Positions 34,438 to 45,303 of a stretch of 64,000 nucleotides of DNA are shown here, piece after piece. The stretch's first letter is position 1. Every line of letters begins with the position of its first letter. The stretch comes from Selaginella moellendorffii (taxonomy: Eukaryota; Streptophyta; Lycopodiopsida; Selaginellales; Selaginellaceae), in the NCBI RefSeq assembly GCF_000143415.4, contig NW_003314287.1, positions 1,222,494-1,286,493 on the forward strand, given 5' to 3'. The notes beneath the pieces were generated by a model that worked only from the letters and a program-made list of their open reading frames with translations, did no database searches and was not told the origin of the DNA. The position numbers were made by a program, and so were the translations under genes.

Positions 34438-35416
34438 GGAAGGTAGCCTTAGAAGAGTGTCATGACGGACCTTTTGTGGGACATGGCGGAATGCCTAAGA
34501 CAATGGGCTTACTCAAGAGAAAGTATCACTGGCCAAATATGACTAAGGACGTCCAAGACTATGTAAAGACATGTCCAACATGTCAGCAGGTCAAAGCCGT
34601 GACTAAGGTGAGTGGGGGCTTGTTACAAAGCATCCCAATTCCAGATCGTCCGTGGAAATGTCTTACGATGGACTTCATCACGGGACTCCCCCCAAGTGAG
34701 GGGTTCGATGTGATATTTGTGGTGGTGGACCAGTTTTTGAAGATGGCACATTTCATACCCACCACAACGGAAGTGGATGCGGAAGGTGTGGCGAAGTTGT
34801 TCTTCGAACAAGTGGCTCGAGTGTGGGGAAAGCCAGAAGAGATTATCTCAGATCGAGATAAGATCTTCACCAGTAGGTTCTGGAGAACTCTCCTGGAACA
34901 GTATCACACCAAGTTGAAATTCAGCACAACCTATCACCCACAGACAGGTATTGGGTATTAAATCAAGTTTGATGGCACTAACACTTCTTGACAAACAGAC
35001 AAACGAAAAGGATGAATAGGCAGTTGGAGGATTATTTGTGATGCTATGTCTCGGGAGACCAAACCGATTGGGTAAGTCATTTGGGACTTGCGGAAATGTG
35101 TTATAATAACTCACCACATTCGAGTATCGGGGTGAGTCCATGGGAAGTCATCAATGGGCGAGCTATTGAAGGTCCTATGGAACTCGGTGTGGCCGAGTAT
35201 CATGGAGAGTTACCCACAGTGGAGGTATTCACGGTGGAAAGATTCAACATTTGGAATCTAGTGAGGGATTCCTTGGAACAGGCTCAACAAAGGCAAACCA
35301 AGTATGCGAACCAGAAGCGCCGGGATGTAGAGTTCCAAGCTGGGGAGAAGGTGTGGCTGAACACCAAGAACCTCAGGCTACCAAGTGGGATCAGCCAAAA
35401 GTTGACCCAAAGGTAA
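34410..35416 (+). pseudogene. Integrase remnant (HHCC and rve core)
   Basis: A zinc-binding domain (HDGPFVGHGG...CPTCQQVK) and the core with Asp in TMDFITGLP and Asp in IISDRDKIF are readable. At the segment with the catalytic Glu the frame is broken after TYHPQT by an insertion of ~45 bp. The reading resumes (MNRQLEDYL) with a TGA, then GLAEMCYNNSPHSSIGVSPW to the end. It is inactive. Confidence 0.85.
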
Positions 35417-35583
35417 AAATGCATATATTCCTGTAAATGAATTGATTTTGAGTTCCTTAAGCAGGTTTGCGGGGCTTTACAAGATTGAGGCACGAATTGG
35501 TAAAGTGGATTACTGTCTCCGACTTCCTCGAGAGATGGGGAAAATGCACCAAGTGTTCCACGTGAACTTACTCAAGCCGTACT

Positions 35584-35847
35584 TTGAGGATCCGCTTCGC
35601 AAAGGACCAAGTAAGACCTTTACCTAAGGTTATCCAAGGGGAAGAGGAATACGAAGTCGAGGCTATCCTCAATACGCACAAGAGCAAGCGACAAGGACGC
35701 GCGGTGAGAGAGTTCCATGTGAAGTGGAAAGGATTTCCACACTGCAAAGCAATATGGGAACCGGAGGAGAACTTAATGAACGCGCGAGATGTAGTGGAGG
35801 AATTTCTACAAGGCAGAACTCTATGTACTTATGCAAAGTTCAATTAA
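35584..35847 (+). pseudogene. Chromodomain remnant of gypsy integrase
   Basis: Reads EVEAILNTHKSKRQGRAVRE, FHVKWKGFPHCKAIWEPEEN, an integrase C-terminal chromodomain. This places the element among chromoviruses. Confidence 0.85.
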
Positions 35848-36254
35848 AGTATCAATTTGTGAAGTTGAGCAATGGCATATGTTGGGAGCCAAAGGCGCGC
35901 CAAAGGTAAGCTAAGCTAATTAGCATGGGTTAGCTAGGTTGACCAAGCGTAAAGAATTACGCCCAACTCCCCATGGGGATGTTAAATCCGTAAACGTATT
36001 CTACGGAGGTTGGGTTTGAGTCCCAACCCCCTAGTAAAGCAAGGTTGGGTTCAATTCCCAACCCCATACTAGGGCGTGGTGGGGTGAGGGGTATAGGGAC
36101 ACTTATATTCCGTTGTCATGGGCTCTTGGCTAGGGAGGCTAACTTAGGCACACTGCTAAGTGGGGGGGATACCCCCAGAAACATGGTCAACAAGTCATAG
36201 GATAAAAAGAGACTTTCGATGTGGGCATCAAACTTCTTCTATGGGTGGTGGAGT

Positions 36255-37398
36255 TGTAAGGAACCAACTCCCCGAGGTGTCGTAGGCTAAAGGATCCCCG
36301 AAAGTATGACCAAAATGACAAAGAGTTCATCGGATGGGACCGAGTTGGAGATTGAGTCCAAGACCGACTCTGAGACCGAGTTCGAGATAGAGTCCGGGAT
36401 CGAGTCCCAGGCCGAATTGGAGACCGAATTCGAGACCGAGTTCAAGAAAGAGTCCGAGATCCGAATCGGGTCCGAGACTGAGTCCGAGGTCGAGTCCGAA
36501 GTCAAGTCGAAGATCGGGTCCAAGATCGGGTCCGAGATCGAGTCCGAGATCGAGTCTGGGACCGGGTCCGAAGTCGGGTCCGAGATCGAGTTCGAGACCA
36601 ACTTCGAGTATTAATACGGGTCAAGGGGTGAAAGCCCAAAGCGTCTCCCATGGGGGGGGGGGGGGGGGGGCTGCAGGGGTTCCAAAAGTATAGTAGGGAT
36701 AGTGAGGTCCAGAAACTAGTCTTGAAGGAACTCTCCAGTGGTGCTTCCAAACTGACTTGAGGTTAAGGCTGGGGTCGAGGGGCCTTGGGTGGGAGTGAGC
36801 ATGGACTCGGGTGGGGCTAGAGGGGCCACCCAAGGAAGTGCTCAAGAGCAACTCCCACTCCTGAAAGGGAAACTAACTGTGGTGCTCCCGGCTCATGTGG
36901 AGTGGTGCCCCACTTGAGTATCTTGTGGCTCATTGGTCCTCGCCCTTCCTAGGGGCTTGGGCCTTCCCTTTGGGATAGAAGTGGGAGGTACCCATACTGG
37001 GCCGTTAGGCTACAGTGTTTCGCCCCGATGTCTCGAAGTAAGTGTTGCACCCAAGGCTTAGAATTTAGAGGGTCCCATGATCAAGTCTTGTTGTACCAAG
37101 GGATGTTAGAAACTTGGAGGCTTGGTGTGCTTGGCTGCTTGTGCCTATGGGGAGTGTAGCCAAACCTTAAGTCTAGTCTAACCCGGGGAGGGGGATTGGG
37201 AGAGATTTGGGAATCCGTGGATGGATGGATAACACTCCGTTGCTTGTGTAGTGAGTAGCTGAAATCAAGTAGGACCAAGTAGGAGCTGATACAATAGGCG
37301 GGAACCTTGGCGAGGGAATTTAGCAAAAGCCAAGGCAGTGTTGGTCAGATAGACAAGGTAAGCTGGCAAATTGGAAAGGAAAAATTTTTGGCTTACAA
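36255..37398 (+). repeat. Second LTR
   Basis: Same ends as the left LTR (TGTAAGGAACCAACTCC ... GGCTTACA), ~1.14 kb, with scattered substitutions and a longer hexamer array (36330-36610). It is immediately followed by a PBS, so it acts as the 5' LTR of a further truncated copy. Confidence 0.9.
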
Positions 37399-37828
37399 TT
37401 TGGTATCAGAGCCTTTTCCTCAATTCTAGCGAAGGATAGAGGTGGATTGCTGGGAGATGGCAAAGGCAGGGCGGAAACGAACCAAGGCAGAGATAGAACC
37501 TTCGCCAGAGTTGGAGCCTCCAGTCGAACAAAAGGCTATGAATGAGGAATCTTTGCATGAGGAGGACTCTAGTGAGGAAACTTCCAAATAGGAGTCTGGT
37601 GGCGAGATTTGATCGTCCAAGGCTTGATTGGACGTTCTAGAAGGACAATTGGCACAGACCAATGCTCTGCTGGAGACTCTCGTACGCAAGCTGAAGCGTG
37701 ACAAAAAGCGAAAGAAAAAGCGAAAGACTGCAGATGCTAGTAGCGCAAAAGGTGCGGACCCTTTGATAGGGATTGAGGCTGAACCAAAGTAAGTTGGCAA
37801 ATTGGAAAGGAAAAATTTATGGCTTACA

Positions 37829-38280
37829 AAGAAGTGGAAAAGGCAATGTCTTATAATGTTGTGCTAAGTGAAGAGTATTGTCAAGAGTGGCATACACAAA
37901 TATTACAAAATCTTGACGAAGTGCTAATTACAACATTCCCAATTTAGTCCGCTCTAACATGTTTTACTCTACACAAAGTAATAAACTTCAAAAATGAAGC
38001 CAAATTGCATCATGGACTCAAATGGCATTTGATGAAAATGATATAATTGTTAGAAGGCATCATCACAATCGTTAACATGGCTAAATGCATATTTGAAGAT
38101 GCTTCAATCCCCACGAGTGTTTGTACTCAAACCATTGTACCATTGCAATGCTGTCTTTTGAAGACACATGGGAAATTTACACAAACGCTAAACATCATCT
38201 TAAGAATGATATATAACAATCATTATAAAGTGATCAAACCAAAGGTATATATTATCCTTAGGACTCTGTAGCACATGTGA
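37829..38280. other. Unidentified spacer
   Basis: AT-rich sequence with one short ORF (38047-38271) of no recognisable family. Some word patterns hint at a decayed transposon gene, but nothing can be assigned. Confidence 0.3.
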
Positions 38281-38284
38281 TCAT

Positions 38285-38930
38285 GGGATGAGATTTGGAT
38301 ATACTGTCACTATGGATCCTTGGAACCTTGAGGGATAAATGGGGATAAAATAGCCACTAAGGGCTCTCTCATCAAACAATTGCCCCTTTTCCAATTGGCT
38401 TAATGGGAGAGAGATAAGGTGCGCTAGAGTTGGTATCGGAGCAAATGGCACGGGTTTGATTCCCATTGATTAATGGCTACTTAAAATATAATATACCCTT
38501 GAGCAAGGTATATTCTTACCCCTAAATTTGAAATTGTATGTATTGGGCATCCATGCGTACGTCCTTCCTTTTATGTGGAGTATCCACAGACGAAGGTATC
38601 CGACATCCATGTGTACGTCCTTCCTCTTGTGTGGAGTATCCACAGACGAAGGTATCCGACATCCATGCGTACGTCCTTCCTTTTGTGTAGAGTATCCACA
38701 GACGAAAGTATCCACTGTGGGATTGCAATATAGGTGAATGACTAATTGCCTCACATGGAATAATTAATCTACACAATGGAAAGATTGGTAGATTCAGTAC
38801 GGAAATGGAGGTGAGATTTGGATATACTATCACTGTGAATCTTTGAAACCTTGGGGGATAAATGGGGATAAAATAGCCATTAAGGGCTCTCTCATCAAGC
38901 AATTGCCCTTTTTCCAGTTGGCTACAGAAT
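38285..38930. repeat. Direct-repeat pair enclosing a 56-bp minisatellite
   Basis: A ~115-bp sequence at about 38290-38402 recurs at 38808-38928 (landmark GGGGATAAAATAGCCA then GGGCTCTCTCATCAA). Between them, at 38552-38712, are three tandem copies of a 56-bp unit (period checked at 38552, 38608, 38664) built around GTACGTCCTTCC and GAGTATCCACAGACGAA. TTGGTATCGGAGC at about 38430 resembles the primer-binding site of LTR elements, so the direct repeats may be remnants of small LTRs. Confidence 0.6.
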
Positions 38931-39109
38931 CCCACGGAAAAATTATGAGGATTGGCAACAAAATCAAAAAGAGTTGTATTAGAAAAAAGAAAAAAAAATG
39001 GAAAGAGATATAAGGAAAGGGAGATTTAAATGATGCAAAAACTAAATCTAAACCAAAACCCCAAATCCAAACACTCCTCAAAGACAATCAAAACTACCTT
39101 TCTCCTCCA

Positions 39110-39285
39110 CCAATGTGAATGTATGAAATATAGAAATGAAATATAGAAATGTGTATATTAATTAGCCCAGAAAACTTTAGTTTATATACAGGAGCAAGTG
39201 GTCCAAATTTAAACCAATTTAATATCTATTAAAATCCCATTATGATAATATTCATTATAGCCATACACTTAGACCTCACATTGTT
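39110..39285. repeat. Dispersed repeat, copy 1 of 3
   Basis: The sequence from GAATATAG/GAAATATAGAAATG through GGAGCAAGTGGTCCAAATT to ATCCCATTATGATAATATTC is shared with 47105-47270 and 47835-48005. At 47272 it abuts a purine tract (minus strand GAGAGGAGGGGA) like a polypurine tract, which suggests that it is an LTR of a minus-strand gypsy element. Confidence 0.55.
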
Positions 39286-39658
39286 ATTTTTTATTAATGA
39301 CCAGTCTTTTTATATTATTTTGATTTACTATTATATTTTCTTTAGCTCTTATTTTTACAAATTTTGAAATTCTAACTATATTATTTGTTCTGGATTACAT
39401 CTTTTAATACTCTATCCGCTCCATTTACTACTCCATCTTCTATTGTTATATTTTGGATTATTTCAATTATTATTTTCTTTAAATGTAATTTTTATGTAAT
39501 CCTTGTGTTTTTCTTGTGTCAGTCTGACATGTATAGGACAAATGCTTCAAATGTAGGGTTTAAGATAAAAATCACTTATACAATCCATCCCACCAAAGTC
39601 TATTTCATATGTTGTTTTGAAGCTTTTACATCTTTTATGTATATTCTGTACTACTGAA
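39286..39658. other. AT-rich spacer before the FCP1/NIF-like gene
   Basis: Low-complexity AT-rich sequence with T-rich runs and no identifiable gene. It would include the promoter and leader of the next gene if that is transcribed. Confidence 0.35.
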
Positions 39659-40775
39659 ATGGCGTGTGATCACACGCCATCGGAACCACCCCATGCCACT
39701 GTTGAGCCAGTTGTACCAGAGTCTACAGCTGAAATGGCATGTGCCCACACGCCATCGGATGCGATTGACCCCACATTGCAGAGGAGAGTATTTCCGCCCT
39801 TCACGTTTCCTTGACCAAAACCCTTTCAACGACCATCGGGAGCACCATTCGCTAATATTGTAGATGGTAAAATTGACTTGTACCATTTTTTATGCTGACG
39901 CATTTCATTTCAGAGTCACGGCGAAGGTACTGTATCGTTTTTAATCTGAATGGTGTCCTTTTCTCCCATGAGCGTGGCTCGTCCTCGAATGTCACTGCAC
40001 CCTCCAAAGCCTACGGTCGCAAGTTGGTCAAAAGAAACAGATTCACATTAATCACACGAGAGAAACTGCAGGATCTAATAATGACCATGCGATACTTAAA
40101 ACAGAGGGCCAGGTTCAATTTGCAATTGGGAGTTTGGACATCCATGATGCGCCACAATGCATTAACGTTGCTACAGATGATGCACGATCAGACGCGAGTA
40201 ATATTACCATTTGACTTTCTCCTAACGCAGGAGGATTGCTTGACTATGGTCCATGTGAGGGGTAGCAAGCCCATCTTCGTCAAGCCAGAGGCTGTAGTGA
40301 TGAATCGGACTGCTAGGTCAAGTGAAATTCTCATCATCGATAACTCGCCAATTAAAATGCAGTGAACACGCACACATATGCAATGCACCCCATCTCTTGC
40401 AGTATGGAAACTAGGGAGAAGAAACTATATGTTCTGGGGGACCTTGCAAAACGGCTTGGAGCGATGGTGATAGAGAACCGGCCAGTGCAAGAGGTGGCTG
40501 CAAAAATCAACCAAATGGCAGATGGAACAGTATATCAGAAGCCATTTGATCAGACAGACACCAGTCATCATTTATGGCATGTATATTGTCTAGCCAAGCA
40601 CTATCCACATCTCCATAATCTGCTCAACCGGATGGGTTCTTCGACCACTAAACATGAGCGTGGACGTATTAGAGAAAAGATGGCATTACTATTGGGTTTA
40701 AATCCTGATAGTGTGGAGAGTGATGAAATTCCAAGATTATTGTATAGGCGTTGGAGGCAAAAAATAACAGTCTGA
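39659..40775 (+). pseudogene. FCP1/NIF-like HAD protein, catalytic Asp replaced, one in-frame stop
   Basis: Three exons fit in phase: 39659-39866, 39914-40361 and 40403-40775 (GT-AG). The first begins MACDHTPSEPPHATVEPVV and has an internal repeat of MAC-HTPSD. An in-frame TGA at 39812-39814 interrupts it. The middle exon has the HAD/NIF layout: motif I reads CIVFNLNGVLFSH, the motif II region reads LGVWTSMM, and the motif IV region reads ILIIDNSPIKM. Active NIF phosphatases need D at the first motif I position; here it is N. The third exon adds a basic C-terminal domain (GDLAKRLGAMVIENRPVQEV; RLLYRRWRQKITV). It is either a recent pseudogene, a start downstream of the stop, or an assembly error. 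It lies in transposon-rich DNA. Phosphatase activity is unlikely. Confidence 0.6.
39661..39678. repeat. 18-bp perfect palindrome
   Basis: GGCGTGTGATCACACGCC reads the same on both strands and overlaps codons 1-7 of the FCP1/NIF-like frame. A related half occurs again at about 39735-39757 as part of an internal duplication. Confidence 0.9.
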
Positions 40776-41159
40776 GATGGCATGTATTTATTTAAAAATG
40801 TAACTTATTATGGCATGGGGTCCATGCCATTGTATTAATATTAAAAGACAATTTTTTGAGAGGATTTGCATTATACTAGAAGTGTTACAACATGTTATTG
40901 GAAGTCTACGAAGTTGTTTTATTAATAAGGGGAAAGTAAAGATTGAATGGGGACTTGGGCTCCACCTAGACTCGGAGCAATTGAGTCAATATCAAAAGGA
41001 TGGAAAGAAATTAGACGACGATGACAAGGAGAAAAGAGAGGTGAAGTAGTGGCAGGGGGAGGAGAAGTGATTGAGTAGACATTTCCTTGTTTAAAATAAA
41101 ATGGCATGTGCCTCAATGCAGTTGAATTTTGTTATATTTATATACTATATAAAGGTTTG
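40776..41159. other. Spacer, no recognisable gene
   Basis: It contains two short ORFs without family features and several ATGGCATG(T/G) words. Nothing can be assigned. Confidence 0.3.
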
Positions 41160-41980
41160 GAAACCTTATTTTACAAGTGGGATAATGACAATTCCCACTT
41201 TAACGAAATAGAGCTTGTAGCATTTATATTCTTACCAATGATAATTTATCTATAGCTAAGCATTTTATTGTTGATAACTTTCTTTTATATTTAACTAATG
41301 TATCATTAGCTAATACTGTTTGACAATGTTTTCATGCTTCTGGTTGAAATGCAAAAGTTGAATATATTGTTGAACCATTTATATTACAAGTTGCTTTTCT
41401 TATAAATGCTAATATTGTTTGTTCTTGTTCAATATTTATATCTTGGTTTCTTTATAGTTTATAAATGTATCCAAAAGTATGTAATTTCTAGTTCCTGCCA
41501 CTCTTCTTTACTGTTTATTAGGTTATTTCATTTTTTATAATATGAAGTCATCATATATTATTCTTTTCTTTTGATTTAAGATTCTTAATAATTGCCTTGT
41601 ATTGTAAGTGTTTTTATATATTAATATTTATTATTTAAATTTTATATTTAATTTACATTTAATTGAATATACATGTTTCAATATCAAATTCATCTGTTTA
41701 GTTTATATTTATTTCTTGTGCTTGTTGTTTTAATATTTTATTTGTATGCATTAATGTATGTTGTATACAGTTTTTAAGACCTTATTTTCAAATATATATT
41801 CAGTTATTATCTCTGCTAATGTTAACACCTCTAATTCTTCTGGTCTTTAGATATATTTTTCAATTTCTCCTGGCACTTATATCTTTTTCTTACAATTTTG
41901 CAAGGTCTTGTTTTGATTTTATGCTTCTTGTTTGTTATTCCTTTAGTTTGGTATCACATGTGATGAAAAAGGATTGATAA
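41160..41980 (-). mobile_element. Helitron-type Pif1 helicase relic
   Basis: On the minus strand, from about 41500 to 41175, broken frames give a Walker A-like RVAGTRNYILLDTF, then ATCNINGSTIYSTFAFQPEA, NDTLVKYKRKL and the Walker B-like STIKCLAIDKLSLVRI. This order and wording match the Pif1-family helicase of Helitrons. Two stops (TGA, TAA) and a frame change near Walker A show decay. Sequence to about 41980 on the minus strand (EELEVLTLAEIITEYIF) may belong to the same protein. Confidence 0.6.
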
Positions 41981-42560
41981 TATTACAAAAATTACTTGTT
42001 GAATTGGCATTTCTCTAGCACATATGAAGTTATTTCCTAATAATCACATTATATTTAAATAAATAAATCACAAAAATAGAAAGATAAAATAAGTAGAAAA
42101 GTATTAAAATAAAATGAATACTATAAGTTATTTCAAAAAAACTTATTAAATTATTTATTCTTTTACTTTTTATTTAAAGAGAATTAGAGTGTCAATGAAA
42201 TTACAAAACAGAAATCATAGAGTTAAATCAAGATGATTGTGAATGTAATATTATGATGAGGGCTTATTAAAATTATTCCTTGAGAACTTCTTTAGCGTAA
42301 ATAGATTTTCATATTTACCAGCCTAAAATAAACCTTAAACTCTTATTATTATGAACTCAGTTTTTCATTTCACTTTATAATAATTGTAAATATCTAAAAG
42401 CAAAAAAATGTAACTTACGCTAAAAACTTTTGTAACAGTGTGTAAGATAAGTTCTAAGAACCGAAAGTTTGCTCGCAAAAATAGCTCTTTGTCATAAGCC
42501 GGGAGAATAGGTTGGCAGATGGTAGCATCCATCACCTACACTTCCAGATTGCTTCCAGAT
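41981..42560. other. AT-rich spacer
   Basis: No gene, repeat unit or RNA recognised. The last ~80 bp become GC-richer toward the relic gene that follows. Confidence 0.3.
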
Positions 42561-42831
42561 TGCTTTGTTAACGGCAGAATTGACAGCAAAGGCTATGCCG
42601 ACATACTTTGTTGCAGTTTTCTATCCTGCTTTCCAGTTCGTTCACTCTGTCCCAGCTTCATTTATCCTACGGCTCACCTCGTCTGATACTTCGTTAAGTT
42701 CTCATTTCCGTGTTCCACTCACCCCATTCAACCTCAGAGCCTCCCCTCTAATACAAAACCAGTGCCTTGGCAGCAGCATCTACAAGAAATTTACGCACTA
42801 CAAACAGATACAATTATATCACCTTTCCAGT

Positions 42832-44280
42832 TTAGACCGTCTCCACCAAGCACTTGAGCCGTTCGACTTCATTCAAAAGGTTTGATGCTTGGTTCTTTTG
42901 CTCGACACGTTCCTTAATTCCAGCCAGGCTAAACACCTGCTCGATTAGGCCAACTGGGAAAAAAAGATTTATCAAGCAAAAACAGGCAAAAGCATAAAAG
43001 CAGCTTACCAGCATGTAATCTCTATTGTGTCAGCTTCTGTTTATACCATGTGACCACCTGGCATAAGAAATCTTGTGCTTTGAACAGGACATCCTCAAAC
43101 TCGCAGGTACTTTTGTTGTCCCCTCCGAAAAAAGATTCCACCTCGCTTGCCATTTGCACTTTCACACTGTACTCCGCTGCTGTCAATTCAATCAGTGCTG
43201 GTGGCTTTAGAGTGAGCTCCTTTTGTGGCTTCATGGTTGCACCATATGTTGCATCGTGTTTGTAAACAGCCATCGGATGAGCACTTCCAGTGTGTAGAAC
43301 TCTGATCTTCTCAACAAAGTGCTGGAGACCCTCTCTGCTCTTGACAATCCCTGTTTCCTTTTCGAACGTGCCGACTACTGCATCTAACAGCACGTTGATT
43401 TTCTCGAAGTTGTCTCCCTCTTGTTCCACATGAGAGGAGAACCTTGGAAAAGTAACAAGGTCTTGTTAGAGCTTGCTCAAGACCCATTTACTTCCTTGTA
43501 TCTTCTTTTCGCTGATGACGAAATTTTGCCCATCCACTTTGAGTCTCCTGGACAGTGCGTCCGCCACCACTTGCTGCAACTTCCAGTTCATGCACCTCAA
43601 AACCATATCCAAAATATCTGTGGCACACAGGCATCGACTCGTCCCCCTTGTTGTACAGACGAGGGGCTCCATTGCTGTTATTCTTCACTCCATCTGTGCG
43701 ATTTTTTCTGTGAGCAAGGCAAACTGCACCGCCGTCCTTGCCTCCGTCCTTGCATACCACAGACAGCTATGCCAGGCTTCAATCTGAAATCTTCAGGTTG
43801 TTTGGTACAAGCAGCAGCATTTTGTTGCCAGGCCTCCAGCCTTGCTCCAGCAGTGGGTATCCGAAGCTCGGCTTAAGACCAATATCTAGATGTCTGTGCT
43901 TTCTCGCTTGCCCTGACTCACCCTTCCATTAGACTTGTGCCCCATCAATATCCTGGGAAAAGAATGCAGTACAAGGTTTAACTCTTGGAACAATATAAGC
44001 TTGTATACCTGCTGTAACTCACCCATGCTAGGACCAGCTTTAGCTTCAAACATGAGTTGCTCTCTCTTCCTGGACGCCTCCACCTAGAAAAACAATTGAG
44101 CAGGTTTGAAGGTTTAACTCTTGAAATGACCTATCCATACCTGCTGGACTCACTCTCTGGACGCTTCTGCCTCATCACTAGGCCAAGAGCTTGGACATTC
44201 TTCACCTCCTTGGGGCTACGTTTTGTCAGTATGTTGAGACTCCCAAGATCACCAGCCTGGAGGAGTTCCAGATGTTGATA
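42832..44280 (-). pseudogene. Unknown family member (copy C), multiple stops
   Basis: Minus strand. Upstream exons read QHLELLQAGDLGSLNILTKR and MEASRKREQLMFEAKAGPSM. Then come a KQPEDFRLKPGI block and FALLTEKIAQME followed by a TGA. MEPLVCTTRG leads to a TAA at 43466-43468 exactly where the intact paralogue (45304) has Gln. Next are EQEGDNFEKINVLLDAVVG and VTWYKQKLTQ with a TAG at 43022. A possible further exon at 42832-42960 encodes a coiled coil (QKNQASNLLNEVERLKCLV). Alignment with copy D is continuous through the core, so the gene was once complete. It is now disrupted. Function unknown. Confidence 0.75.
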
Positions 44281-44335
44281 CTAGTGACACACAGCACGTA
44301 TGTAAGCTTATATTATTTTCAAATTTGAACTGTAA

Positions 44336-44622
44336 CCTTGTGGGAGATGGGGGTTACAACACCAATGTTTCTAAGACTAGCACATATAAGTGATGGGTAG
44401 AAAATCCTCTACATATCTAGTGTAGAAACCAAACGACATAATTGGGCAAAAATGATCACATGGAGTCGAGAGTTTTGGGCTTTTTGTCCATTGCTTGGCA
44501 AACCCTAAAACTCTGGACTCCTTGTGATCATTTCTACTCAACTATGTTACACTAGATATGTAAAAGGTTTTCTGCCCATTACTTATATGCACCGGTCTCA
44601 AAAACACCCATCTCCCACAAGG
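44336..44622. repeat. ~290-bp imperfect inverted repeat (foldback)
   Basis: The left arm (44336-~44468) and right arm (~44495-44622) are reverse complements with mismatches: outer CCTTGTGGGAGATGGG pairs with CCCATCTCCCACAAGG, and the middle ACATATCTAGTGTA pairs with TACACTAGATATGT. TGATCACA(T/A)GGAGTC lies near the tip, with a ~20-nt loop. It could be a foldback/MITE-type element or, if transcribed, a long hairpin RNA. Confidence 0.8.
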
Positions 44623-45303
44623 AGGCAGCATCACAACACATTGCTAAGCAAAACATCACTAATCTGCTAAACAGGATGGAGGCAAGATGTTATGAATAAG
44701 AAACCTAAACTAATTGCCTTATATGTGCCAATTTTAGAGACACTAGTGTTGTAACTCCAAGGACACAGCATCACAAGACGAGCAAGCTTGAGGCGAGCAC
44801 TACAAATGAGAAACCCTAAACTGCTTGCACTGGTGTTTCAAGACATTGAATGTTTATATGAAAATTTCCATTGTAAATAATATATGAATGAAAAACCCTA
44901 AACTTATGCACCGACCCATCAGTGAGAAACCCTAACCTCATTGCCCCAATGATTAGAGGAATTCATTGCTAAGTTGATTTAACTTAATCTGAATAATGTT
45001 CTATATTTATGAATAATTCTTGGTTTACTTCAAAATCATAAAACTCTAAATGTTTGCTTGTAATATAAGTTTCTAAAAATCACAAAAATATCAAGCATGA
45101 AGTAAAAAGAGATATTTTGTTTATTAGATTAGCATTTTAACTTAATTTTTAAACATCAATGATTTGAGGGCCGCTTTCAGCCTTGAAAAGATTGCTGGTA
45201 TCATTAGGGCAATCAGTTTTTAAGGGTTTCCTTTCCTTTCCAGCAGAATCCCGATAGAGTGTGCGGCAGGCAGCGCACCAGTGGCAGTGAGTAGCGCTTA
45301 GCA
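44623..45303. promoter_or_regulatory. Region upstream of copy D with telobox-like words
   Basis: No gene. AAACCCTAA-type words occur on the plus strand near 44810, 44893 and 44928 (plus one in the foldback near 44502). Such teloboxes occur in plant promoters, but their role here is untested. Confidence 0.35.

Larger units (their letters stand above)
32871..37828 (+). mobile_element. Ty3/gypsy chromovirus deletion derivative in a partial tandem array
   Basis: Structure: LTR (32871-33973), internal region with PBS, gag head, integrase and chromodomain (33974-36254), LTR (36255-37398), a second copy of PBS plus gag head (37399-~37790), then the last ~38 bp of a third LTR ending GGCTTACA at 37828. 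The outer flanks are GAGAA before 32871 and AAGAA after 37828, a 4/5 match that could be a decayed target-site duplication of the whole array. RT and RNase H are deleted. The remaining frames are broken, so it is not autonomous. The arrangement suggests unequal recombination followed by deletion. Confidence 0.88.

Noticed and set aside
38425-38480. Possible tRNA around GGTATCGGAGC and GGTTTGATTCCC
   Set aside because: The spacing between the two words is too short for a tRNA. A primer-binding-site reading fits better.
38552-38712. CRISPR-like array
   Set aside because: Three adjacent 56-bp copies with no spacers in a plant nuclear context are a minisatellite.
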